Shown: positions 1-6,195, numbered from the stretch's first letter. The stretch: DNA of 7,982 bases from Acidimicrobiaceae bacterium (GCA_003476595.1 DMTU01000224.1:18827-26808); one strand, 5' to 3'. A program made the numbers and translations. The notes: generated from the letters alone by a model not told the origin.

Positions 1-3000
1 CGGGCGACGGTGCGGTCGATGATCGACTCGAACACCATCAGCAGGCCCTGGCGGGGGTGCCCGACCGAGTCGAAGGCACCGGCCTTGATGAGGGCCTCCA
101 CCGTCTTCTTGTTGAGCACGCCGAGGTCGACGCGCTCGCAGAAGTCGTAGAAGTCGGCGTAGGCGCCGTTGGCCTCGCGCTCGGCGATGATCAGCTCGCA
201 GTGGCCGGTGCCCACGCCGCGCACCGCGGACATGCCGAACACGATCTCGGCCCCGTCGATGCCGCCGTCGTCGCCACGCCGCAGCTCGGGGGCGAAGTCG
301 ACCAGGGAGCGGTTGACGTCGGCCACGGTGACCGGGATCTCCATGGCCCGGCACTCGGCCAGGTACACGGCGGCCTTGTCGAGATTGCTCTTGACGCTGG
401 TGAGCAGCGCCGACATGTACTCGGCCGGGTAGTTCGCCTTGAGGTAGGCGATCTGGTAGGCGATGAAGCCGTAGCCGTAGGAGTGGGACTTGTTGAAGGC
501 GTAGTCGGCGAAGGGCTCGATGATGTCGAACCACTGCTTGCCGAGCTCCCGCCCGTAGCCGTTGGCCTCGCAGCCCTCCTCGAACTTCTCCCGCTCCTTG
601 ACGATGAGCTCGCGGATCTTCTTGCCGCAGTTGTGGACGAGGAAGTCCTCGACCACGGCATAGGGCCGATCCGGGTTCGCCATCCGGAAGTCGAAGCACT
701 CCTCCTCGCCGACGTACTCGACCGAGACGACCGTGTCCCAGCGCAGGTCGCCCGTGCGGAGGTCTTCCAGGCGCTCGCTGTAGAGGAGGCCGTTCAACGT
801 GTTCGGGTGCAGCACGCGGACCGACGTGTAGCCACCGGAGTCGACGCCGAGGTCCCGCTTGCTCCGTCCGGTCACCCGCGCCCGGCGTTCGAGCTCCCGG
901 CGCACGAACGAGGACGGGATGCCGATGTTCGTCGCGCTCCCCCGGGACTCCCAGTCGTAGAGGTGACGCTCCACCTTGGTGAGCTTCTCGTAGGTGAGGT
1001 GCGGCTCGATCAGGAGCCCGAAGCGCTTTGCCTCGTTCCGATCAGCCACCGACACCGTGTAGTGCCGGCCGTGACCCTCGACGTCTCGATGCAGGATGTT
1101 GGAGACGATCCCGCAGCGCAGGAGCATCCGCTTGAGCGAGCGGGCAACGGCGAGGGACTTGGTGCCGTAGTGCACGCCGGAGGCATCGGCCCACCCGTCG
1201 CAGCAGAAGTACAGCCCCAGGAACCGCTCGACCTGGGTGAGCGACGCGTTGACGACCCAGTTCGGGATGACCTTGTCGCCTGCCAACCCGTAGCCACCGA
1301 TCACCGGACCGAGCTGGCGGAGCTCGTCACGCGACAGCTTCAGCTGCGTGACGCCGTCGATCTCGTAGGTCCGACGGTGCTCGACCCCGAAGAAGTCCTC
1401 GTAGGCGATGCGGAACCGCTCGAGGAGGTTCGGGTCGGTGTTGCAGAAGTGGGCGTTCCCTCCGTACGGGCCATCGGGGTCGGGGGTGTAGCCCTCGCTG
1501 ATCAGGAGGGCAGCGAGCTCCACGTGGTGGATGGGGCAGCTCGATCCACCCTGGGTGCTGGTGTGCCCGGCGACGGCCACGAGGTCGCCGGCACCGATGT
1601 CCTTCAGCTCGGTCCATTCGTCCTCGACCAGGAACGGGTGGTTGTCCGTCGCCTCGATCGTGTAGCCCGTGCTCGTCGTGAGGCGGTACACCGGCTTCAC
1701 ACCGACCGACCAGACGTCCTCGACCTCCTCGTGACGGGTCGTCGCCGTCGTCTGGTCGATGGTCTGGACCCGTCGGTCCGTCAACGACATGACCTTCTCG
1801 ATGGGCATGTAGCCGCGACGCGTCGTGAGGATCTTGGTCCCGCGTGGCAGGCATGCCTTGCGCAGGTTGTCGGCTTCGGCCAGCGAGTAGCCCGCGAACT
1901 TCTGCGCGATCCGCATCACGGATTCCTGATAGATCATCAATCCGTAGGTCGAACCGAGGATCTCCTCCGCATCCGGGTGCAGGTACTCGATCTCCTTGCG
2001 ACCGTTCTTCCGGTCGGCGTAGTCGTTGTGCATGTTGGCCGCCATCGGGCCCGGCCGGTACAGGGCGACGAGGGCGGCGACGTCTTCGAACGCGTCCGGG
2101 GACAGCGAGCGCATGAGGGCCCGCATCGGCGGTGACTCGAGCTGGAACACACCGACCGTCTGGCCCGCTCGCAGCAGGTCGTAGGTGGGCTCGTCGTCGA
2201 GCGGGACCCGATCGATGTCGGGCATCTCGCCACGGGTCATCTGGATGAGGTCGAGGGTGTCGGAGATGATGTCGAGGTTGCGCAGCCCGAGGAAGTCCAT
2301 CTTCAGCAGGCCGAGGTCCTCGACCCCGTGCATCTCGTACTGGGTGACGACGGGCGCTTCCTCGATGGGCTTGCCCGGCTCCGGCTTGCGCTGGATGGGC
2401 AGGTAGGTGGTGAGGGGCTCCTTGGTGATCACCACCGCGGCGGCGTGGATGCCGTCGGAGCGGCGCAGGCCCTCGAGGCCCTTGGCCACGTCGATGACCT
2501 CCTTGGAGGTCGGGTCGCTCGAGTACATCTCCCGGATCTCGGTGGCCATCTTGTAGCCGTCGATGTACTTGGGGACCTCCTCCAGGCAGGCGTAGAGCGG
2601 GGTGTCGCGACCCATGATCAGCGGCGGCATGGCCTTGGCGATGCGGTCGCCCGTGCCGTAGTCGTGGCCGAGCACCCGAGCGGCGTCGCGCACGGCCTGG
2701 CGGGCCTTGATCGTGCCGAAGGTGATGATCTGGGCGACGTTCTCGCGGCCGTAGCGCTCGGCCGCGTAGCGGATCATCTCGTCCCGGTAGCGGGTGTCGA
2801 AGTCCATGTCGATGTCGGGCATGGAGATGCGGCTCGGGTTGAGGAACCGCTCGAACAGCAGGTCGTACTTGATGGGATCGAGGTCGGTGATCCAGAGCGT
2901 GTAGGCCACCGCGCAGCCGGCGGCGGACCCGCGCCCTGGACCGACGCGGATCTCGTTGTCGCGGGCGTGCTTGATGAGGTCCCAGGTGATGAGGAAGTAG

Positions 3001-4103
3001 CTGGAGAACCCCATGTCGCCGATGACCTTGAGCTCGAAGAGCAGGCGGTCGGTGACCTTGTCGTCGAGGGTGTCGCCCCAGCGCTTCTTGGCGCCCTCGA
3101 ACACCAGGTGGCGGAGGTAGTCGTCGTCGGTGGCGAAGCCGGGCGGCAGCGGGAAGTTGGGCAGCTGGGGCTTGCCGAACTCGATCTCGACCTCGCAGCG
3201 CTCGGCCACCCAGAGCGTGTTGTCGCAGGCCGTCGGCAGCTCGCGGAAGAGGTACCGCATCTCCTCGGCGGACTTCAGGTAGTGGTCGTCGCCGTGGAAC
3301 TTGAAGCGGTTCTTGTCCGACACGAGACTGTTTGTCTGGACACATAAGAGGGCATCGTGGGCCAGCGCATCTTCACGGTGGACGTAGTGGCTGTCGTTGG
3401 TGGCGAGCAGCGGCGCCCGGATGGCCTTGGCCAGCTGGGCCAGCCGGGGGTTGGACCACTGCTGGGCCGGGATGCCGTGGTCCTGGAGCTCGACGAAGAG
3501 GTTGTCCCGACCGAAGATGTCCTGCAGGCGCCCGGCCAGCTTCACCGCGTTGTCGAAGCGCTCGTCCTCGGACAGCGGGTCGGCCTGCTGCTTGTCCGGG
3601 TCCATGATCGCCTTGGGGACCATGGCCTGGAGCACGTGGCCGCCGAGGCAGCCGGTGGTGGCGATGAGGCCCTCGCTGTGCTCCTCGAGCAGCTCCCAGT
3701 CGATCTTGGGCTTGCGGTAGTAGCCCTCCATGAACGACCGGGACGCCAGCTGGATCAGGTTCTTGTAGCCGACCTCGCTCTCGGCGAGCAGGGTGAGGTG
3801 GTACCAGGGCTTCTTGCCGCCCTCGCCCTCGCCACCGGAGTCGTCCATCTTCCCGCGCGCGGCGATGCGCTCGGTGCGGTGGTCGTGGGCCATGTAGGCC
3901 TCGGTGCCGAGGATCGGCTTGACGCCCTGGTCCTTGCACGCCCGGTAGAAGTCCAGGATCCCGTACATGTTGCCGTGGTCGGTGATCCCGAGGGCGGGCT
4001 GGCCGTCGGCCGCGGCGGCCGCCACCAGCTCGTCGAGGCGCGCGGCGCCGTCGAGCATGGAGTACTCGGTGTGGACGTGGAGGTGGGTGAACGAATCCGC
4101 CAC
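1..4103 (-). CDS. dnaE: DNA polymerase III subunit alpha (replicative polymerase), intein-containing, 3' end beyond window
   Basis: This is the catalytic subunit of the replicative polymerase. The frame is open from a GTG at 4103 to the left edge, with 1367 codons visible. An N-terminal PHP domain is seen: HLHVHTEYSMLDG at residues 7-19, TDHGN around 41-45, TEAYM near 67 and NDSHYV with D237 and H239. These metal ligands look intact, so a PHP proofreading exonuclease as in mycobacterial DnaE1 is plausible. The polymerase acidic triad is visible as PDIDMDFD (D430, D432) and LKMDFLGL (D603). N-extein residues 1-750 are followed by a 408-residue intein, and the C-extein begins CGKKIRELI and continues through ADYAFNKSHSYGYGF. 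The GTG start was chosen because AAGGGG lies five bases upstream and the protein then begins just before the PHP motif. The tail of the protein (beta-clamp binding, OB fold) is outside the window. Codons are almost all G/C-ending except in the intein, in the stretch just upstream of it, and around 3327-3377. Confidence 0.97.
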   Translation of the reverse strand, partial: MADSFTHLHVHTEYSMLDGAARLDELVAAAAADGQPALGITDHGNMYGILDFYRACKDQGVKPILGTEAYMAHDHRTERIAARGKMDDSGGEGEGGKKPWYHLTLLAESEVGYKNLIQLASRSFMEGYYRKPKIDWELLEEHSEGLIATTGCLGGHVLQAMVPKAIMDPDKQQADPLSEDERFDNAVKLAGRLQDIFGRDNLFVELQDHGIPAQQWSNPRLAQLAKAIRAPLLATNDSHYVHREDALAHDALLCVQTNSLVSDKNRFKFHGDDHYLKSAEEMRYLFRELPTACDNTLWVAERCEVEIEFGKPQLPNFPLPPGFATDDDYLRHLVFEGAKKRWGDTLDDKVTDRLLFELKVIGDMGFSSYFLITWDLIKHARDNEIRVGPGRGSAAGCAVAYTLWITDLDPIKYDLLFERFLNPSRISMPDIDMDFDTRYRDEMIRYAAERYGRENVAQIITFGTIKARQAVRDAARVLGHDYGTGDRIAKAMPPLIMGRDTPLYACLEEVPKYIDGYKMATEIREMYSSDPTSKEVIDVAKGLEGLRRSDGIHAAAVVITKEPLTTYLPIQRKPEPGKPIEEAPVVTQYEMHGVEDLGLLKMDFLGLRNLDIISDTLDLIQMTRGEMPDIDRVPLDDEPTYDLLRAGQTVGVFQLESPPMRALMRSLSPDAFEDVAALVALYRPGPMAANMHNDYADRKNGRKEIEYLHPDAEEILGSTYGLMIYQESVMRIAQKFAGYSLAEADNLRKACLPRGTKILTTRRGYMPIEKVMSLTDRRVQTIDQTTATTRHEEVEDVWSVGVKPVYRLTTSTGYTIEATDNHPFLVEDEWTELKDIGAGDLVAVAGHTSTQGGSSCPIHHVELAALLISEGYTPDPDGPYGGNAHFCNTDPNLLERFRIAYEDFFGVEHRRTYEIDGVTQLKLSRDELRQLGPVIGGYGLAGDKVIPNWVVNASLTQVERFLGLYFCCDGWADASGVHYGTKSLAVARSLKRMLLRCGIVSNILHRDVEGHGRHYTVSVADRNEAKRFGLLIEPHLTYEKLTKVERHLYDWESRGSATNIGIPSSFVRRELERRARVTGRSKRDLGVDSGGYTSVRVLHPNTLNGLLYSERLEDLRTGDLRWDTVVSVEYVGEEECFDFRMANPDRPYAVVEDFLVHNCGKKIRELIVKEREKFEEGCEANGYGRELGKQWFDIIEPFADYAFNKSHSYGYGFIAYQIAYLKANYPAEYMSALLTSVKSNLDKAAVYLAECRAMEIPVTVADVNRSLVDFAPELRRGDDGGIDGAEIVFGMSAVRGVGTGHCELIIAEREANGAYADFYDFCERVDLGVLNKKTVEALIKAGAFDSVGHPRQGLLMVFESIIDRTVA
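630..1853 (-). mobile_element. DnaE intein with LAGLIDADG homing endonuclease (408 aa)
   Basis: This is a self-splicing protein insert that interrupts the polymerase fingers motif LRKA/CGKK. It starts with Cys1 (codon 1853-1851), as CLPRGTKILT (block A). Block B carries the TxxH motif as TDNH, residues 69-72, followed by PFLV. It ends with block F (about 376-391, including CFDFRM) and block G (EDFLVHN), giving the classic His407-Asn408. The next extein residue is Cys, the required +1 nucleophile, so all class 1 splicing residues are present. A two-motif LAGLIDADG (DOD) endonuclease lies between the splicing blocks: LAALLISEGY at 113-122 and FLGLYFCCDGW at 211-221, each with its acidic residue (E120, D219), and KVIPNWV at 194-200 before the second. 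The site differs from the cyanobacterial split DnaE intein site (before FNKSH), which is empty here near position 500. By hand count about 32 of 408 codons end in A or T, against 3 of about 209 in the following extein. Confidence 0.96.
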
Positions 4104-4108
4104 CAGGG

Positions 4109-4114
4109 CCCCTT
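4109..4114 (-). promoter_or_regulatory. Ribosome binding site supporting the dnaE GTG start
   Basis: The minus strand reads AAGGGG here, five bases before the GTG at 4103. No ATG lies nearby in this frame that would keep the PHP motif at the N-terminus, so this site decides the start. Confidence 0.6.
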
Positions 4115-4124
4115 CGCGACGACG

Positions 4125-4170
4125 GCTTCCACAGGGACATCCACAGCCGCTGTCCACAGCTGTGGACGAA
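4125..4170. promoter_or_regulatory. Cluster of four DnaA-box-like sites upstream of dnaE
   Basis: Three copies of TCCACAG lie on the plus strand at 4128, 4140 and 4153, and one inverted copy, CTGTGGA, at 4160-4166. Read as nine-base words they are GCTTCCACA, ACATCCACA, CTGTCCACA and, on the minus strand, TCGTCCACA. The last two each differ by one base from TTGTCCACA, the DnaA box form typical of high-GC actinobacteria. The two best boxes face each other in a perfect 16-bp palindrome, GTCCACAGCTGTGGAC, at 4152-4167. The cluster sits 22-67 bases upstream of the dnaE start codon, so it would lie in or beside its promoter or leader. Binding by DnaA is inferred from sequence only. A small palindromic operator for another regulator is the alternative. 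Confidence 0.5.
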
Positions 4171-4189
4171 TCACAACGGTGTGATTCGT
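4166..4189. repeat. Perfect 10-bp inverted repeat in the dnaE upstream region
   Basis: The arms ACGAATCACA (4166-4175) and TGTGATTCGT (4180-4189) are exact reverse complements around the spacer ACGG. It overlaps the 16-bp palindrome by two bases. It has no T-run on either side, so it is not a canonical intrinsic terminator for the gene ending at 4253. It could be an operator, or a 5' hairpin on the dnaE transcript if the TACGGT box at 4198-4203 is the -10. Confidence 0.6.
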
Positions 4190-4197
4190 GGGAGCGA

Positions 4198-4203
4198 ACC
4201 GTA
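4198..4203 (-). promoter_or_regulatory. Possible dnaE -10 box (TACGGT)
   Basis: TACGGT on the minus strand fits the TAnnnT pattern of actinobacterial housekeeping promoters. It would start transcription near 4191, giving a leader of about 88 bases that begins with the 10-bp hairpin. No convincing -35 is seen at 17-18 bases, so this is a weak call. Confidence 0.25.
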
Positions 4204-4233
4204 GCAGGGGCCCACCGACAGCTGCCGGGCCGG

Positions 4234-4267
4234 GGTCAGGTCCGGGTCGCGGTCAGGTCCGGGGCGT
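4234..4267. repeat. Tandem 17-bp direct duplication across a stop codon
   Basis: GGTCAGGTCCGGG occurs at 4234-4246 and again at 4251-4263, a period of 17 bases. The TGA of the gene ending at 4253 lies in the second copy (tca, 4253-4255), and the first copy repeats the same word. It looks like a small slippage duplication at the 3' end of that gene. Confidence 0.6.
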
Positions 4268-5113
4268 GGCGTGCTCGGCCTGGTCGATGGCCTTCCACTC
4301 GGCCAGGTGGCGCTCCAGCGCGTCGTCGTCGCCGGGCACGGTCACGATGTCGCCGTCGACCGTGGCCCCACCGGCGCCGTGCTCGGCGAGGAAGGCGTGG
4401 ATCTGCTCCTCCAGGCGGGCCTGGAAGACCTGGGCCCCCTCCCCCGCGGTCTCGGGGAGGATGGTGGCGATGCGGTGGCAGGAGCCGTCGTAGCCGTGGG
4501 CGACGCGGTCCATCGTGCGGATGCCGTCGTCGAGCTTGGCGCCGAGCTGGCGCAGCAGCGCCTTGCGCTTGCGAGCGGGGAGCGCGCTGATCGCTTCGGC
4601 GTCGATGGCGAGGAACGACACCGAGAACACCGTCTGGTACCGCTGCGAGCGCGCCTTCTCGAGGTCGATGTCGGTGAGCAGGAACCGGGCGTTGTTGACG
4701 CCGGTGAGGTCGTCGACCTGGTCGTAGAGGTCGAGCTTGTCCAGCGACATCGACAGCGTGCCGGACGCCCAGCCGCCCACCGCACCGAAGAGGAAGTAGG
4801 CGATGGCCCGGGTGACGATGAGGGCGGAGAACTCGCCCCAGCCCACGGCATCGATGGCGTCGGCGCGCAGGACGACGTAGACGCCGGTGGCGGCCGCGGC
4901 ACCGATGAGGCCGCCCGGCAGCCCGAACCACAGCAGCAGCAGGAAGATGGGGGCGAACAGCAGGGTCGCGACCACCTCGGTGGTGTCGACGCTGCGGACC
5001 AGCAGCACGGCGACGAGCACGGCCAGGATGGCGAGGCCGACGAGGCTGAGCATGAGGCGGGCACGGCCGTAGCCCATGCGGGCCAGCCGCGCCGACATGT
5101 CCTGGGTCGCCAT
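4253..5113 (-). CDS. Membrane protein with degenerate GGDEF-like domain (286 aa)
   Basis: A short cytoplasmic N-terminus leads into hydrophobic segments at about 19-39, 48-68, 69-83 and 96-118. A soluble domain from about residue 126 resembles a diguanylate cyclase (GGDEF) fold. It has the typical entry motif DDLTGVNNARFLL (134-146), a strand FSVSFLAIDA (163-172) and RVAHGYDGSCHRIATILPE (203-221) where active enzymes have the GGDEF signature. The GGDEF loop itself is absent, so c-di-GMP synthesis is unlikely. It may bind nucleotide or act as a membrane scaffold (inference). The ATG at 5113 was chosen over the longer frame reaching 5281 because the extra residues are low-complexity and hydrophilic, and because a TACTGT box lies six bases upstream. 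The gene is divergent from the small gene at 5177 and codirectional with dnaE 149 bases downstream, so it could be weakly cotranscribed with dnaE. Confidence 0.8.
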   Translation of the reverse strand: MATQDMSARLARMGYGRARLMLSLVGLAILAVLVAVLLVRSVDTTEVVATLLFAPIFLLLLWFGLPGGLIGAAAATGVYVVLRADAIDAVGWGEFSALIVTRAIAYFLFGAVGGWASGTLSMSLDKLDLYDQVDDLTGVNNARFLLTDIDLEKARSQRYQTVFSVSFLAIDAEAISALPARKRKALLRQLGAKLDDGIRTMDRVAHGYDGSCHRIATILPETAGEGAQVFQARLEEQIHAFLAEHGAGGATVDGDIVTVPGDDDALERHLAEWKAIDQAEHATPRT

Positions 5114-5119
5114 GGCCGG

Positions 5120-5125
5120 ACAGTA
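5120..5125 (-). promoter_or_regulatory. Possible -10 box for a leaderless transcript of the GGDEF-like gene
   Basis: TACTGT on the minus strand ends six bases before the ATG at 5113, the spacing expected when transcription starts at the start codon itself. There is no clear Shine-Dalgarno sequence. The expected -35 position reads TCCAGC, a poor match, so support is modest. Confidence 0.35.
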
Positions 5126-5176
5126 CCCGCACCCCGTCCCCGGCTGGATGACCCCCATGTGGTTCCATGAGCCTCG

Positions 5177-5653
5177 ATGTGGCTGCTCCCGATGTCGCTC
5201 CGGGCGAAGATGGCGACGGTGATCCTGCTCGGGATCTTCTTCATCCCCTTCGCCACCTCGGACCTGCGCGGCCTCACCCACGTCCTCACCTGCACCGACG
5301 CGGTCTCGGCGTCCCTGCTCGTCGACGACACCGCGGACGACGACACGTCACCCGTGCTCGGCTCGGCCGACAGCGTCACCCGCGACGAGGTCGGCCTCGG
5401 CCTGTGCGGCGGCCTCGAGGTCGACCTGCAGCTCACCTCGGCGCGCGACGGGCGGGCCGAGGTCCTCGTCGCCATCACCAACACGACCGAGCACGACTGG
5501 AAGGGCAGCGTCGAGCTGCGCTTCGACGGCACCCCCGTGCCGGTGGCCATCGGCAGCATCGCCCAGGGCGCCACCGAGCGCGACACCGTGGAGCTGCGGG
5601 TGAAGCGGGGCGAGGCCTACGAGATCACGGGCACCCTGCTGATCGGGCCCTGA
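5177..5653 (+). CDS. Small membrane-anchored or exported protein of unknown function (158 aa)
   Basis: No family is recognised. A basic start (MSLRAK from residue 6) precedes one hydrophobic stretch, ATVILLGIFFIPFA at 13-26, which fits an uncleaved signal anchor or a signal peptide without a lipobox. The rest, about 130 residues, is acidic and polar, with alternating hydrophobic strands (LEVDLQL, AEVLVAITN, GSVELRFDG, DTVELRVKRG) suggesting a beta-sandwich outside the membrane. Two cysteines, C39 and C77, could form a disulfide. The start may be the ATG at 5177 or the in-frame ATG at 5192. Neither has a strong ribosome site, and 5192 gives a more typical positively charged N-terminus. It is divergent from the GGDEF-like gene (63 bases) and convergent with bpa (26 bases). 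Two longer overlapping frames in this stretch are arginine- or serine-rich and judged to be shadows. Confidence 0.65.
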   Translation: MWLLPMSLRAKMATVILLGIFFIPFATSDLRGLTHVLTCTDAVSASLLVDDTADDDTSPVLGSADSVTRDEVGLGLCGGLEVDLQLTSARDGRAEVLVAITNTTEHDWKGSVELRFDGTPVPVAIGSIAQGATERDTVELRVKRGEAYEITGTLLIGP

Positions 5654-5686
5654 CGGACCCCTCCAGGCCTGACGGACCCCTACAGG
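5649..5686. repeat. Tandem 19-bp duplication between convergent genes
   Basis: CCTGACGGACCCCTCCAGG (5649-5667) is followed directly by CCTGACGGACCCCTACAGG (5668-5686), 18 of 19 bases the same. The first unit holds the TGA of the upstream plus-strand gene, and the second holds the TAG (read on the minus strand) of bpa, so the whole gap between the two stops lies inside the duplication. The junction CAGGCCTG (5664-5671) is palindromic. No T-rich terminator accompanies it. Confidence 0.7.
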
Positions 5687-6195
5687 TAGGTGCCCGGCGG
5701 GTGGCCGGGACCGCGCTCGCCGTCGGGGCGCTGGCCCGACTCCAGCTGGTGGCGCATCTGCTCCAGCTGCTGGCGGGCCGCCGCCTGCTGCGCGAAGAGG
5801 GTGGCCTGGATGCCGTGGAACAGGCCCTCGAGCCAGCCGACCAGCTGGGCCTGGGCGACGCGCAGCTCGCCGGCGGACGCCGGGGTGTCGCCGAAGGGTG
5901 AGGCGAGCCGGCGCAGCTCGTCGGCGAGGTCGTCGGACAGCGCGCCGGAGAGCTCCTGCACCGACTGGTCGTAGATCTCCCGGAGGCGGTCGCGACCGGC
6001 CTCGTCGAGATCGGCCGAGCGCACCTCCTCGAGCAGCTGGCGGATCATGGCGCCGATGCGCATGACGCGGCCGGGCTCCTGCACGGCCTCCTGCTGGTCG
6101 CCGTCGTCGGCGGCCTCGGCGGCCGCGGCGATCAGCTCGCCGTGCTCCACCTCCTCGTCGCTCTCGGCGGCGGTTGTGCTCTGGGAGTCGGGCAC
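5680..6195 (-). CDS. bpa: Bacterial proteasome activator Bpa/PafE (171 aa)
   Basis: This ring-forming, ATP-independent activator docks on the 20S proteasome and opens its gate for unfolded substrates. The core is strongly family-like: RIGAMIRQLLEEVRSADLDE at about 46-65, RLREIYDQSVQELSGALSDD at 70-89, LRRLASPF at 94-101 and LRVAQAQLVGWLEGLFHGIQ at 111-130, followed by FAQQAAARQQLEQMR. The first 40 residues are acidic and probably disordered. The last residues are GTYL, where the mycobacterial protein ends in GQYL, the tail that inserts into the proteasome pockets. Length is close to the 174 residues of the M. tuberculosis protein. The GTG start at 6195 is fixed by GGAGG five bases upstream. 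It lies 40 bases after the phosphodiesterase gene on the same strand, so cotranscription is likely. The proteasome genes themselves are not in the window. Confidence 0.93.
   Translation of the reverse strand: MPDSQSTTAAESDEEVEHGELIAAAAEAADDGDQQEAVQEPGRVMRIGAMIRQLLEEVRSADLDEAGRDRLREIYDQSVQELSGALSDDLADELRRLASPFGDTPASAGELRVAQAQLVGWLEGLFHGIQATLFAQQAAARQQLEQMRHQLESGQRPDGERGPGHPPGTYL

Noticed and set aside
498..503. A cyanobacterial-type split intein site in DnaE (before FNKSH)
   Set aside because: The sequence runs uninterrupted as ADYAFNKSHSYGYGF, and no intein residues are present.
57..2135. Long open plus-strand frame of 692 codons opposite dnaE, and further antisense frames up to 4184
   Set aside because: These are antisense shadows of G/C-ending codons in dnaE. 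The products are rich in Val, Leu, Gly, Asp and Arg without recognisable domains, whereas the minus strand encodes clear DnaE and intein motifs.
1327..3345. A 672-codon minus-strand frame inside dnaE
   Set aside because: It is out of frame with dnaE and gives an arginine- and proline-rich product without domains. The DnaE frame is open through the whole stretch.
3300..3400. A frameshift or second intein in dnaE at the A/T-ending patch
   Set aside because: The DnaE frame reads straight through as HDALLCVQTNSLVSDKNRFKF with no insert. Only the codon choice is unusual.
4207..4231. GGCCC...GGGCC pairing as a terminator after the GGDEF-like gene
   Set aside because: The stem is only five base pairs with a 13-base loop and no T-run. 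Such pairings are common in very GC-rich DNA.
5114..5281. Upstream extension of the GGDEF-like gene to an ATG at 5281
   Set aside because: The extra 56 residues are charged and low-complexity, would overlap the divergent gene, and sit before a better-placed start at 5113.
5167..5901. A 244-codon plus-strand frame and a 414-codon minus-strand frame (4342-5586) over the same region
   Set aside because: One is arginine- and histidine-rich and the other is serine- and arginine-rich. Both look like off-frame shadows of the membrane protein genes and bpa.
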